Assembly (NCBI RefSeq): GCF_002954615.1
Contig: NZ_MSCJ01000003.1
Span: forward strand, 1,240,001 to 1,304,000
Origin: Photobacterium angustum
Lineage (GTDB): Bacteria > Pseudomonadota > Gammaproteobacteria > Enterobacterales > Vibrionaceae
DNA length: 64,000 bases
Direction: 5' to 3'
Part shown: positions 53,567 through 63,503 of the stretch, in pieces
Layout: every line of letters begins with the position of its first letter
Position numbering within the stretch: the first letter of the stretch is position 1
The notes under the pieces: generated by a model
Told to the model about the DNA's origin: nothing
Database searches by the model: none
What the model saw: only the letters and a program-made list of their open reading frames with translations
Position numbers and translations under genes: made by a program

Positions 53567-55987
53567 ATGGTATTATCAAGGCGTGATTTTCTTAAAAAGA
53601 CTTGCTCGGTAAGTACGAAAGCAGCACTTGCTATGCAATTAAGTCCACTCGCATTTGCATCACAGGCAGATCCTAATTTACGACGTGTTTTAACTGGTTC
53701 TAAGTTTGGTACATTTGAAGCTGAATTGAATGGTAATTCCATCAAAAAGATTTCCGTGGATAATATCCACTCTAAAATGGTTTACCACGCTTATAAAACA
53801 ATTAATAACCCATCGCGAATTAAAACACCTATGGTTCGTAAAGGTTATTTATCTGGTGACAATAGCGATCGCGGTAGTAATGAGTTTGTCCCTATTAGTT
53901 GGGAAAAAGCCATTGATATTCTGTACAAAGAAATAGATAACGCACAATCACAGCATGGGCCTTCATCCATATTCCCACTGTCGCATTGGGGTATGTTTGG
54001 ACAGTTTGGTAATTGCGGTACAGCAATGCAGCGTGCTCTAAATCTTCATGGTAAAACGATGAGTTCAACAGGTTTTTACTCTTTCGCTGCTGCTGAATCT
54101 ATTTTGCCTGAGATTGTTGGTGATATTGAAGTAACCTCTGAACAGACAACCTTAAACTATGTGGCAGAACATACAGAACTGCTCATTTTATGGGGTTGTG
54201 ATCCTATCAAAAACTTAAAGATAGGATTTAGTGTTCCAGATTTCTCACCTTATAAATACTGGCAACAAATAAAACAAAAGATCGACCAAGGTAAAATCGA
54301 GGTGATCTCTATTGATCCTGTTACGACAGATACCCAAAATTACCTAAATGCTAAAAATATCGCCATCAAACCGCATACAGATACCGCTTTAATGCTGGGA
54401 CTTTGTTACGAGCTGTTGGAACAAGAAACGTATAATAAGCGCTTCATCGAAGATTACACAGATGGTCATGAAGAATTTTTTGCCTACCTTTTAGGTGAAA
54501 AAGATGGCGTAAAAAAGACAGCTGAATGGGCATCGGAAATTTGTGGACTGCCAGTTACTACCATTAAGTCACTTGCTAAAAAGTTCACCACTAAACGTAC
54601 CCTGCTTTCTAGTGGTTGGTCTGCACAGCGCGCAGAGCATGGCGAACATTACTGTTGGTCTTTAGTGGCATTAGCATCAATGATTGGCGAGATTGGTTTG
54701 CCCGGTGGCGGCTTCTCTTTTGGATATAATGCAAATGATGCAGGCGCAGCAACCTCAAACGGTTCAAGACTTGGCGTAATGAGCGCAACAGTAAAAGATG
54801 CATCACCGAAGTATGATAAGCCCTATACGAGTACTCCATACTTCCCTACATCACGTATGGTGGATGTCATCAACAATCCAGGAAAAGTCGTACCGTTTAA
54901 AGGTAAAGATATTACTTACCCTGACTTAAAGGTCTTTGTTGTTGCTGGTGCTAATCCATTATCGACTCATCAAGACGTAAACCAACTCAAACAAGCATTA
55001 AATAAACTCAATTTTATCGCAACGATTGACTGTCAATGGACTGCAACCTGCCGTTTCTCAGATTTAGTGTTACCAACAACAACAGTTTGGGAGCGTGATG
55101 AATTAATACCATACGGTAATGCAACTAACCGTGGTGTTATTGGTATGAAAAAACTGGTAGAGCCGATGTATGAGTCAAAAGATGACTTTGAAATATGGCG
55201 TTTATTTGCAGCTAAGTTCGACCGTGAAAAACAGTTTACTGAAGGGAAGACCCAAATTCAGTGGCTAAAAGAGTTTTACGATAAGGCATACACCGATAAT
55301 CAAAACCGAGGTATCAACATGCCTGTGTTTGAGAAGTTCTGGACCCAAGATAACGCTATTTTTGAATATCCCGGTCAAAATGATTTTGTACGTTATGCCG
55401 ACTTTAAAGAAGATCCAGACCTTGATGGATTAGCGACTGATTCTGGTTTAATACAGCTATTTTCACAAAAAATAGCTAATGCAAACCTTAAAGATTGCCC
55501 GCCCTATCCAAGTTGGATGGAGACGTCAGATTGGAAAGATCGTTCATCAGGTGAGTTTTTCCACCTAATATCGCTACACCCAACAAATAGGCTTCACTCA
55601 CAGCTTTGTGGCGTGAAAGAGTTGCGAGATCTTGTTAACGCCAATCAGCATGAACCACTATGGATTAACCCTGCTGATGCGAAAGAATTTAACCTTGTCA
55701 CGGGGGATATTGTCGAAACATATAACGCGAAAGGTAAGGTTTTATTAGGTGCTATTGTTTCAGATAAAGTGAGCCAAGGTGTATTGGCAACACAAGAAGG
55801 TGGTTGGTATAGCCCTGACGGTGATACCTGTTTGTATGGCAATGTAAACATATTAACGGCGGATCGTGGTGCGTCATCTTGGTCTCAAGGACCATCAGCA
55901 CAGACATGCTTAGTCAAAATCAAAAAATATCAAGGTTCAACACCTAATATTGATTGTTTTGATGGCCCCAAAATTGTGAAAGCATAA
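53567..55987 (+). CDS. torZ: Periplasmic molybdenum S/N-oxide reductase, TorZ/TorA/MtsZ-like
   Basis: This 806-residue Tat substrate (LSRRDFLKK) is of the DMSO/TMAO reductase family without N-terminal iron-sulfur cysteines. The molybdenum-ligand serine should be Ser172 in TGFYSFAAAESILP, aligned with the DYSTG motif of TorA. Other family pieces are LLILWGCDPIKNLKIGF and WERDELIPYGNATNRG. Substrates in the group are TMAO, biotin sulfoxide, methionine sulfoxide and other N/S-oxides. Divergence from TorA around the serine makes TorZ/MtsZ the better name. No torD gene sits in the operon; the chaperone at 17.6 kb is another family member. Confidence 0.88.
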   Translation: MVLSRRDFLKKTCSVSTKAALAMQLSPLAFASQADPNLRRVLTGSKFGTFEAELNGNSIKKISVDNIHSKMVYHAYKTINNPSRIKTPMVRKGYLSGDNSDRGSNEFVPISWEKAIDILYKEIDNAQSQHGPSSIFPLSHWGMFGQFGNCGTAMQRALNLHGKTMSSTGFYSFAAAESILPEIVGDIEVTSEQTTLNYVAEHTELLILWGCDPIKNLKIGFSVPDFSPYKYWQQIKQKIDQGKIEVISIDPVTTDTQNYLNAKNIAIKPHTDTALMLGLCYELLEQETYNKRFIEDYTDGHEEFFAYLLGEKDGVKKTAEWASEICGLPVTTIKSLAKKFTTKRTLLSSGWSAQRAEHGEHYCWSLVALASMIGEIGLPGGGFSFGYNANDAGAATSNGSRLGVMSATVKDASPKYDKPYTSTPYFPTSRMVDVINNPGKVVPFKGKDITYPDLKVFVVAGANPLSTHQDVNQLKQALNKLNFIATIDCQWTATCRFSDLVLPTTTVWERDELIPYGNATNRGVIGMKKLVEPMYESKDDFEIWRLFAAKFDREKQFTEGKTQIQWLKEFYDKAYTDNQNRGINMPVFEKFWTQDNAIFEYPGQNDFVRYADFKEDPDLDGLATDSGLIQLFSQKIANANLKDCPPYPSWMETSDWKDRSSGEFFHLISLHPTNRLHSQLCGVKELRDLVNANQHEPLWINPADAKEFNLVTGDIVETYNAKGKVLLGAIVSDKVSQGVLATQEGGWYSPDGDTCLYGNVNILTADRGASSWSQGPSAQTCLVKIKKYQGSTPNIDCFDGPKIVKA

Positions 55988-55995
55988 ACCGCCTA

Positions 55996-56030
55996 AAAAG
56001 GCTGAGCCATATCATATGGCTCAGCCTTTT
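55996..56030. terminator. Strong terminator after torYZ
   Basis: AAAAGGCTGAGCCAT (55996-56010), loop ATCAT, ATGGCTCAGCCTTTT (56016-56030): a 15-bp perfect stem with A/T tails on both sides, between convergent genes. Confidence 0.92.
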
Positions 56031-56052
56031 ATTTTAACTTCTTATGCTTAGT

Positions 56053-56427
56053 TTAACGTTCACCTTGCACTTCAAAGCAATCTGATACTAATTTTGCACT
56101 ACCGTCACTTTGCATAGCCCAATGTTCTTTGTGAACCACACCAAACGCTTTATTCATGGTCCATTTCGCTGTCAAAATATAGCTATCATCACCTTCAGGC
56201 TCCCATAACACATCGGTGTAATTCACATCATCAAAGCCTTGATCAATAATGCCTTGCCAGAAGTTTTCAATCGCATCTCTGCCTTCAAACACACCAAACG
56301 GACGCGCTTCCATCACACATTCTTTAGTGTATTGCGCTGCACATCCTTTCGCATCCTGACCATTAAATGCCTGTTGCCATGCCGTTAGCGCTGCTTTACA
56401 TGCCTCAAGTACCTTGTGATCTACCAT
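56053..56427 (-). CDS. SnoaL/NTF2-like small protein
   Basis: This 124-residue protein of the NTF2-like superfamily has AWQQAFNGQDAKGCAAQYTKECVMEARPFGVFEGRDAIENFWQ, the usual start, and ends in a curved sheet with GVVHKEHWAMQ. Relatives are either ketosteroid-isomerase-like enzymes or ligand binders. It diverges from the LysR gene at 56531, which probably controls it. Confidence 0.8.
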   Translation of the reverse strand: MVDHKVLEACKAALTAWQQAFNGQDAKGCAAQYTKECVMEARPFGVFEGRDAIENFWQGIIDQGFDDVNYTDVLWEPEGDDSYILTAKWTMNKAFGVVHKEHWAMQSDGSAKLVSDCFEVQGER

Positions 56428-56530
56428 GATTGTCTCCGTTTATTCTGTGATTTGATTGCAAGATTACCCGTATCACTTATTGCGAAAAACAGAGATAATA
56501 GAAATGACTGTTTAATAAAAGAGAACAATC

Positions 56531-57397
56531 ATGAACAAGCTAAGACAAATGTCGATTTTTGCTCACATCGTGGAAGAAGGCTCAGTTTCCGCAGCGGCAA
56601 ACAAACTTGATTTATCTAAATCCGTCGTAAGCCAACATCTAAAAGCATTAGAACAAGAACTTGGCATTACGTTGCTTAAAAGAACCACTCGCCGCCATAC
56701 ACTAACCCAAGCTGGCGAAGCGTTTTATCAAAGCTGCCGTGAAATTAATAACATTGCTGATATTGCGTGGGATCAAGCCCTAGAAATGCAAACAGAGCCA
56801 CAAGGAAGACTTTGTATTACCGCGCCTAATGCCTTAATGGACACATTAGTGTCTCCTGTTATTGCCGATTTAATGAAGCAATACCCAAAGTTGAAACCAG
56901 AGCTTATCAGCGATGATCAGCACGTTAACCTAATGAAATATGATATTGATTTAGCGATCCGCGTAGGACAATCGCAAGACAGTAATCTTAAGCAAAAACG
57001 ACTCGGTAAATTTAAAGACGTGCTGTGTGGTTCAACACAATTAAACACAACCGATATTCACCAACTGCCCTATATTGCTAATCAATGGCAAGGCAAACAA
57101 ATTGAACATACATTCACTGCAACGAACGGCGAATCTCTGGTTTATGAAGCAGAAGCCCACTGCACAACCAATTCCTTTCACAGTTGTGTGGCATTAATCA
57201 AAGCAGGCGCAGGGATCGGAATTATTCCTGACTTTTATCTGTCTCAACTGCATTCACACAACGACAATACAATTACATCACTATTGCCAAATATGAGTCT
57301 AGCCACTAATCCAATTTATGCGTTAAGCCCTTTTGATAAAACCCCGCCATTGGCAGTCACACTGTGTATCACTGCGCTAGAAAAGCAGTTAGCATAA
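56531..57397 (+). CDS. LysR-family transcriptional regulator
   Basis: This 288-residue protein has an N-terminal winged helix (about 1-60, VEEGSVSAAANKLDLSKSVVSQHLKALEQELGITLLKRTTRR) and a C-terminal effector domain. It is 103 bases from the divergent SnoaL-like gene and 127 bases upstream of the anion transporter, so it may control either. Confidence 0.88.
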   Translation: MNKLRQMSIFAHIVEEGSVSAAANKLDLSKSVVSQHLKALEQELGITLLKRTTRRHTLTQAGEAFYQSCREINNIADIAWDQALEMQTEPQGRLCITAPNALMDTLVSPVIADLMKQYPKLKPELISDDQHVNLMKYDIDLAIRVGQSQDSNLKQKRLGKFKDVLCGSTQLNTTDIHQLPYIANQWQGKQIEHTFTATNGESLVYEAEAHCTTNSFHSCVALIKAGAGIGIIPDFYLSQLHSHNDNTITSLLPNMSLATNPIYALSPFDKTPPLAVTLCITALEKQLA

Positions 57398-57524
57398 TAT
57401 GTCTGACATATTAAATATCACGTAAAAGATCATTATCAGAGGTAGTAACTCCTGATCCAGATCATAGGCAACGCATTACCTTTTAAATACCATAAGAGCA
57501 TAATTTGATTACTGTTGAGCTTTT

Positions 57525-58997
57525 ATGGAACACGCGAAACAATCATCGTCTATAGCCAGTCCTACAGAGCCGCTATTAGCGATTAAACTTATCCCTTCTG
57601 TTGTTATCATTCTCCTAAGTATTTTCGCTTGGCAATTCACACCTCCTACAGGTTTATCATTACCGGCCTACCACACCGCAATTATCTTTATTGCAACGAT
57701 TGCTGCGATTGTCGCTAATGTTTTACCAACAGGTGCTGTCGCTATTATTTCAGTATCGGTTTATGCCGTATTGCACGCAGGAGGTGAAACCAGCGCCAAA
57801 GCAGCAATTATGGCAGCCACCAGCAATTTTAATAACGTCTTGATCTGGCTTATTGTGATCGCCTTTATGATCGCAAGAGCCTTCGCCAAAACAGGATTAG
57901 GTCGCCGAATTGCGTTAGTGTTATTACGTTATTTCGGTCAATCTTCACTGCGTATTGCTTATTGTTTAGGTGTGGCTGATTTCCTTATTGCGCCTGCAAC
58001 GCCTAGCAATACCGCACGTTCCGCCATTGTTTCTCCTATTGCCGATTCTCTCGCGAAAACCATTAATAAAGACGACAGTAAGCTGGGCAAGTATTTGATC
58101 TCATCGGTCAGTGCAATGAACGATGCATCAGCTGTAGGTTTTCAAACAGGGTTTGCAGGTAACTTAGCATTAGTCGGTATTGCAGCCTCTGTTGCAAATA
58201 TCAATATGACTTTTACCCATTGGGCAATGTACTTATTAATTCCTGCATTAGCGTTATTAATCACCATCCCTTTTATTCTTTATAAGTTTATTAATCCAGA
58301 AACCAAAAAAACTCCTGAAGCGCCTGAATTTGCCCGTGCTGAATTAAAGAAAATGGGCAAAGTGACACAAGCAGAATGGAAACTGATCGCCGTCTTTATC
58401 GCCTTAATCATAATGTGGGTAGGCGGTAAAGCACTAAGCCTTCACTCAACCACAGCAGCATTTATTGGTTTATCTGCACTATTAGTGCTTGGCGTTTTAA
58501 ATTGGAATGACGTTAAAGCAGAAAAAGGCGCATGGGATACCTTGATCTGGTTCGCGGTATTAATGGGCATGGCAAGCCAATTAAAAACCTTAGGCTTTAC
58601 TGGTTGGGTGGGACATGGCGTTTCAGATATGATCAGTAGCAGTATGGGCAATGCAGGTCCTACCCTTATTTTGCTTGTGATGATGGGCTTTTACTTATTA
58701 ACAGCGTACTTTTTTGCGTCGGGTACAGCGAAAGTCGTGGCACTTGGGCCTGTAATTATCGGCTCCTTAATGGTCTTAGGTGTTAATCCATTAATCGCTA
58801 TTTTAGCGGTTGCCGGTATTACTAACATTGGCTGTAACTTAACCACTTATAGTCACGCCCGTAATCCACTTTTGATGGGCTACCAATACCACAACGATAA
58901 AGAATGGATGAAAATCGGACTGGTCATTTCCATTGGTGGTGCCATTATCTTTATGACCACAGGCTTAATTTGGTGGTCGATACTGGGTTTAATGTGA
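57525..58997 (+). CDS. DASS-family (SLC13) anion transporter
   Basis: This 490-residue inner-membrane transporter has about 12 helices. Family signatures are ADFLIAPATPSNTARSAIVSPI (the first SNT-type motif) and TNIGCNLTTYSHARNPLLMG for the second. It fits the CitT/TtdT branch of dicarboxylate or tricarboxylate antiporters. The substrate cannot be told; tartrate, citrate and succinate are common. No catabolic enzyme genes adjoin it. Confidence 0.85.
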   Translation: MEHAKQSSSIASPTEPLLAIKLIPSVVIILLSIFAWQFTPPTGLSLPAYHTAIIFIATIAAIVANVLPTGAVAIISVSVYAVLHAGGETSAKAAIMAATSNFNNVLIWLIVIAFMIARAFAKTGLGRRIALVLLRYFGQSSLRIAYCLGVADFLIAPATPSNTARSAIVSPIADSLAKTINKDDSKLGKYLISSVSAMNDASAVGFQTGFAGNLALVGIAASVANINMTFTHWAMYLLIPALALLITIPFILYKFINPETKKTPEAPEFARAELKKMGKVTQAEWKLIAVFIALIIMWVGGKALSLHSTTAAFIGLSALLVLGVLNWNDVKAEKGAWDTLIWFAVLMGMASQLKTLGFTGWVGHGVSDMISSSMGNAGPTLILLVMMGFYLLTAYFFASGTAKVVALGPVIIGSLMVLGVNPLIAILAVAGITNIGCNLTTYSHARNPLLMGYQYHNDKEWMKIGLVISIGGAIIFMTTGLIWWSILGLM

Positions 58998-59040
58998 TTG
59001 AACTATTATCGGTAACCGACTACTAATAAGTAACAACACA

Positions 59041-59069
59041 AAAATGGCTACCCACATGGTAGCCATTTT
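59041..59069 (+). terminator. Terminator of the DASS transporter gene (shared stem A)
   Basis: AAAATGGCTACC (59041-59052), loop CACAT, GGTAGCCATTTT (59058-59069), then more Ts. The 12-base stem is identical to the one at 59503-59539. Confidence 0.88.
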
Positions 59070-59161
59070 TTTCATTATAATTTGGTCTATAGCCAGATTT
59101 TTAATAAGCCATATAACTTATATAACGTTACAGCTTTAAAACTAGCGAAAAGGAATACATT

Positions 59162-59461
59162 GTGAGATCGATATTATTAGCAACATTACTCTTGTTTTCT
59201 CTCCCGTCATGGAGTGCTAGTTACTGTCTAAAAACAACCTTAGGTGACTATGTATGCCCGCCGCCTTTTGGTCATATTTACGCAGATAAACTCGGCAACC
59301 CACTATGTGGTAAAGGGCAATGCATCAAAGACCGACAAGATAACTACCAATGCTCCAAACAAGATGGTGGCTTTGCGATAAAAAACGACCTTGGTGATAT
59401 TTTATGTACCGGAGGCTGCGAACCCGCATCAGAAAAGAATTGCCAAATACCTAAACCTTAA
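59162..59461 (+). CDS. Small secreted Cys-rich protein with internal repeat
   Basis: This 99-residue protein has a signal peptide (cleavage near SWSA, residue 19) and eight cysteines in the mature part. Two related blocks are visible, YVCPPPFGHIYADKLGNPLC and YQCSKQDGGFAIKNDLGDIL, each ending in a CxxxxC or CxxC pair, so it looks like a tandem disulphide module. The start is GTG, after AAGGA. I cannot name a family. It is flanked on both sides by hairpins with the same stem. Confidence 0.72.
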   Translation: MRSILLATLLLFSLPSWSASYCLKTTLGDYVCPPPFGHIYADKLGNPLCGKGQCIKDRQDNYQCSKQDGGFAIKNDLGDILCTGGCEPASEKNCQIPKP

Positions 59462-59502
59462 CGCTACTCTCTCTAAAGAGAATTGAAAAAGAAACAGATA
59501 CA

Positions 59503-59539
59503 AAAATGGCTACCGCTCTTTCAAGTCGGTAGCCATTTT
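59503..59539 (+). terminator. Terminator of the Cys-rich gene (shared stem A)
   Basis: AAAATGGCTACC (59503-59514) pairs with GGTAGCCATTTT (59528-59539), a 13-base loop. The stem is identical to the hairpin at 59041, with a different loop. Confidence 0.8.
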
Positions 59540-59566
59540 ATTTGCAATCTTTGTTACTAGAACAAT

Positions 59567-60589
59567 TTAAGCAGATGCAAGTTTATTCGCGCGAGCTTTA
59601 CGCTTTAACAAACGGAATTCATGCTTTGCTAAATGACTGTCCATTGACGAACGTAGCAACTTGTAAAGTAAGATAGAACCGTCAATTTCTTCTTTACGGT
59701 TAGTTAAGCTTTCAATATTTAAGCCTAGTGGTAAGTCATACTCCACTACCGCATCCAAGATCTGATTTAAGCTGTTACAGCACATCTTAATCGATTCATG
59801 CAGTGGGTTTTCCGCATTCAAAATACGCAAACTTGTTGCTTCTGGAACGCTTACACCTAACCACTCAATAAACTCTAACGTTTTTGCACTACCACAAGGT
59901 GAGAAGGTTAAGATAATACGCTGCGGTTTTAAGCCTTGCTCTTTACACTCAATCGCGTAACGAGTCAGAATATCAATCGTCGCCTGAGTATCGTAAATAG
60001 CTTGAGAAATAAAGAAGTTACAACCTTGCTTATACTTTTCAATCAAACGTTCATGCTCATTACCTTTCTTAGCATGACGCTCAGCAATCATAATGCCGCC
60101 AGTAAAGAAGTCATTACGGTTTTCAGCCAGCGTTTGATATGCCGTAGATAATGGCAATGAAACATCATTTTTCGCTGATGGACTACCCACTAATACCATG
60201 TCACGTACACGGTATTCATCCCACGCTTCATTTAGCCACTCATCAAACGCTTCCGTTTCCGACTGCACCACACTCTTATAAGTGATCACAGGACGATCTG
60301 TTTTCTTATTCAATAGTGATGAGTAATGACGAGGATCATGGGTCGATTTAAAAGGGAACGGACGAGGCTTATTGGTACGTGATGCTTCATCTTGAATATC
60401 GTAAACAATCAAACCATCAATCGCGAGATCACGAATACGATCAACTAAACGATCAGCAATGCCTTCAACATCTTCAATCGGTGTACTGGTTTTTGGTGGT
60501 GTTGTACCAATAAAATAAACACCGCGTGTAATATCGTTATAACGGACACGCAGTTCAGATTCAGGGGTAGGTTGATATTGTTCCGACAT
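59567..60589 (-). CDS. Methylenetetrahydrofolate reductase-like protein
   Basis: This 340-residue protein is of the MTHFR-like TIM-barrel family. Segments such as DGLIVYDIQDEASRT, VLVGSPSAKNDVSLPLSTAYQ, GCNFFISQAIYDTQA (the flavin-binding FxxSQxxYD region of MetF-type proteins) and ILTFSPCGSAKTLEF fit. It lacks the length and start of E. coli MetF (296 residues), so it is a divergent paralogue; exact substrate unknown. Transcribed alone, with GGAAGTG before the ATG. Confidence 0.72.
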   Translation of the reverse strand: MSEQYQPTPESELRVRYNDITRGVYFIGTTPPKTSTPIEDVEGIADRLVDRIRDLAIDGLIVYDIQDEASRTNKPRPFPFKSTHDPRHYSSLLNKKTDRPVITYKSVVQSETEAFDEWLNEAWDEYRVRDMVLVGSPSAKNDVSLPLSTAYQTLAENRNDFFTGGIMIAERHAKKGNEHERLIEKYKQGCNFFISQAIYDTQATIDILTRYAIECKEQGLKPQRIILTFSPCGSAKTLEFIEWLGVSVPEATSLRILNAENPLHESIKMCCNSLNQILDAVVEYDLPLGLNIESLTNRKEEIDGSILLYKLLRSSMDSHLAKHEFRLLKRKARANKLASA

Positions 60590-60839
60590 AAATGCTCACT
60601 TCCATGTTGTCACAGTGTATTACCCAATAGATAACACCTGCTTAATTTTTTATAAAACCGCAGCAATGTCTTTTGCCACGGTTTATCTCATCCTTGTGTG
60701 TTGCCTTACCTTTCCGTTCTCTTTTAAGGTGAAAATTTATGTTATTTATCAAATTAGCAACACAATATACGCTTTAGTTTTACCTAAACATAATAGATAA
60801 ATCAAAGAAAAGTCACTGTTTTTCACTTACTGGGTTAAA

Positions 60840-61157
60840 TTAGCGACATTCTTTGTCAATCCATGAAAGATAATCACCAAAACCATTTGTTATCGGTAGT
60901 TGAATGATTTCAGGGGTTTCATAATCATGAAGCGCAAGAATCGTGGCTTTAACCTCTTCAAACAGTGTTGTTTTTGTTTTAATGAGCACCTGCTGCTCTT
61001 GATCGCAATTCACTTCACCTTGCCAATGATAATAAGACTGAATAGGCATCACCTGTACGCACGCCGCTAAACGCTGGCTAATCAGCTCATTGATAATTGT
61101 TTTCCCTATTTTAGGATCTGAAAACGTTGTTAAAACAACACAATATTGACCAGTCAT
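60840..61157 (-). CDS. cutA: Divalent-cation tolerance protein CutA
   Basis: This 105-residue trimeric ferredoxin-like protein has VVLTTFSDPKIGKTIINELISQRLAACVQVMPIQSYYHWQGEV and the following EVNCDQEQQVLIKT, then HDYETPEIIQLPI and YLSWI, all as in CutA1. It has been linked to copper tolerance, but its exact function is unclear. Single gene. Confidence 0.93.
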   Translation of the reverse strand: MTGQYCVVLTTFSDPKIGKTIINELISQRLAACVQVMPIQSYYHWQGEVNCDQEQQVLIKTKTTLFEEVKATILALHDYETPEIIQLPITNGFGDYLSWIDKECR

Positions 61158-61356
61158 GCTTATTTCCCCCTTATTAATATTTTTATCTTAATATTTCAAA
61201 TTATTCAGAATAAGAATTTACAAGCAATGTCTCATTCTTTACATCAATGACAGAAGCATCATATAACTCTGACACGACGCTTACATTTGCCCCCTATTAT
61301 CGCGCCGTTTCTCCCCTACAGAGAAACTATCTTTTATTCGTTAAGGAACTCGAATA

Positions 61357-63480
61357 GTGCGCAAATTTAAAATTCTATCATTAAGCCTAGCTGTCTCTAT
61401 TGCCCTTTTTGGCTGTAATGATGACCATCACCACCATGATGACAACAATAAAGTTATTGATGGACAAACACTGACCCACACCCCAGAAGTGGTGAGTAAA
61501 GGTGATCAGCAAGTAAGTAAACAAACGATCACATTAGCCGCAACTTCTGACTTACACGGTCGCTTACGCGGCTATGACTACGCCATTGATGCTGAAGACA
61601 AACACGCAGGTTTAACCCGTATTGCTACTATCTTAGAGCAACAACGCCTTTTAGATCCTAACCTTATTCTGTTAGATATCGGTGATACGGTACAAGGGAA
61701 CTCAGCACAACTATTTAATGATATGGAAACGCATCCAATGATCGAAGCGTTACAATATCTTAATTACGACTTATGGGTGCCCGGTAACCACGAATTTAAC
61801 TTTGATCGCTCATTCCTTGACCGTAATTTAGAACACTTCGATGGCGCGGTAATTTCTAGCAACATCAAATGGGAATCAAATAACGCAAACTATCTGCGTG
61901 GCTTCCAAATTTATAACGTTAACGGCTGTAAAGTAGCGGTTATTGGTTTAACTCCTTCTTATGTACCTAACTGGGAAGCATCAGCACCAGAGCATTTCAA
62001 AGGCTTAAAGTTTGAAGACGAGCTAAATGCAACACGTGCTGTCGTTGACGATGTTATTGCTCGCCACCAGCCGGATATTATTGTCGGTGCGCTGCACTTA
62101 GGTCGAACCGATCAAGGTGTTGGTGTATACAACATTGCCGCAGAGCTAGCTGACAAGTTTGATGTGATCATGGCAGGACACGAACACGCAACTTATATTG
62201 AAACCGTGAAAAAAGGCGATCCTAACGGTAACGACATCAGTGTAAAAAGTGGCCTAGTTGAAGACAAAGCAAAATCAGGTAAATACGACGACAGTAATCG
62301 CCAAGGTTCAGTAAAAATCATTGAACCGGGTAAATGGGGTTCAGATTTAGCAATGGCGAAAATTGACGTTGAAAAAGATGCGTCAGGTAAATGGAAAATC
62401 GTTGATACCACCCTTTCTAACCTTGATACCAAAGAGATCGCAGAAAATCAGAACATGGTTGATGAATACCAAGATATTCATGATCGTTCTGTAGAAGATG
62501 CTCGTGAAACTTTGGGCAAAGTAGACGGTGACTTTGTTAACGGTGGCGGTGCTGATGAAGCAACAAACGATGACTACTTTGTTGATGACTTAGGCACGCG
62601 ACTATACAGCACCATTCACAAAGCAAAAGTACAAGACAGCGCACTGATTGACTTAATTCAGTTCATTGAGCGTGAAAAATCAGGTGCAACAATTTCTGCT
62701 GCTGCGTTATTTAGCGACACCTCTAACCTACGTGATGGTCAAGACTACCAACGTAAAGACTCCGCAAACCTGTACAAATACGATAACGCACTCATTGGCG
62801 TAAACATCACAGGTGCACACCTTAAAGAGTACATGGAGTGGTCATACAACTACTTCAATACTTACAAAGAAGGTGATTTAACCGTTTCATTTAACCCAGA
62901 AGTTCAAGCGTATAACTACGACTTATTCGATGGTGCCATTGAATACACCGTTGACCTTACAAAGCCTGCAGGTGAACGTGTTGACATCACCCTTGTTGAC
63001 GGCAAAGCGTTTGATCCAAATGCGACATACAAACTGGCACTGAACTCATACCGCTTTGGTACCCAAGGGGTCACTAACGGTTGGTTCACGAAAGATGATG
63101 TGTTCTACGATTCAAGTGATGCAACAGTACCTGCAATCCGAGATATGATCACCGCTTATGTAACAGAGCATAACGGTATTAGCATCAACGATGAGCACCT
63201 AAACACTACGAATAACTGGCAAATTAAGCAGTTAGCACCGAACGGTGAAATCACAAAGAACCGTGCTAATAGCGATATCTGGAAACAGTTTACTCATCAA
63301 CAACTGTGTATTCATATCAACCCAGATAATGTGAAATACCCAAGTATTAGTCATGCGTTAAACATGAACGATCCAACCAGTTATTTCGAAAACAAAGCCT
63401 ATAAAGCAGACGGCAGTGCAACGAAAGAAGCACTAAACCTTGGCTGTAGCTGGACTGTTGATCCAAATAACAAAATTTAA
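61357..63480 (+). CDS. 5'-nucleotidase/cyclic phosphodiesterase family lipoprotein
   Basis: This 707-residue UshA/CpdB-type metallophosphatase has a lipobox LFGC (Cys20) followed by an acidic and His-rich DDHHHHDDNN tract. The metal motifs are all in place: TSDLHGRLRG, LDIGDTVQGN, PGNHEFNFD, GALHLGRTD and AGHEHA. The C-terminal substrate domain (about 430-610) includes FSDTSNLRDG and the aromatic-rich NYDLFDGAIEYTVDL. It releases phosphate from extracellular nucleotides. The start is GTG, after AAGGA. Distinguishing UshA from CpdB is not possible here. Confidence 0.9.
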   Translation: MRKFKILSLSLAVSIALFGCNDDHHHHDDNNKVIDGQTLTHTPEVVSKGDQQVSKQTITLAATSDLHGRLRGYDYAIDAEDKHAGLTRIATILEQQRLLDPNLILLDIGDTVQGNSAQLFNDMETHPMIEALQYLNYDLWVPGNHEFNFDRSFLDRNLEHFDGAVISSNIKWESNNANYLRGFQIYNVNGCKVAVIGLTPSYVPNWEASAPEHFKGLKFEDELNATRAVVDDVIARHQPDIIVGALHLGRTDQGVGVYNIAAELADKFDVIMAGHEHATYIETVKKGDPNGNDISVKSGLVEDKAKSGKYDDSNRQGSVKIIEPGKWGSDLAMAKIDVEKDASGKWKIVDTTLSNLDTKEIAENQNMVDEYQDIHDRSVEDARETLGKVDGDFVNGGGADEATNDDYFVDDLGTRLYSTIHKAKVQDSALIDLIQFIEREKSGATISAAALFSDTSNLRDGQDYQRKDSANLYKYDNALIGVNITGAHLKEYMEWSYNYFNTYKEGDLTVSFNPEVQAYNYDLFDGAIEYTVDLTKPAGERVDITLVDGKAFDPNATYKLALNSYRFGTQGVTNGWFTKDDVFYDSSDATVPAIRDMITAYVTEHNGISINDEHLNTTNNWQIKQLAPNGEITKNRANSDIWKQFTHQQLCIHINPDNVKYPSISHALNMNDPTSYFENKAYKADGSATKEALNLGCSWTVDPNNKI

Positions 63481-63503
63481 TCGTTTATAGCTTTCAAGAC
63501 CCT

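Noticed and set aside
60615..60800. 61-codon plus-strand frame between the MTHFR-like gene and cutA
   Set aside because: No ribosome site, no family resemblance and unusual composition; the 250-bp gap is more simply promoter sequence.
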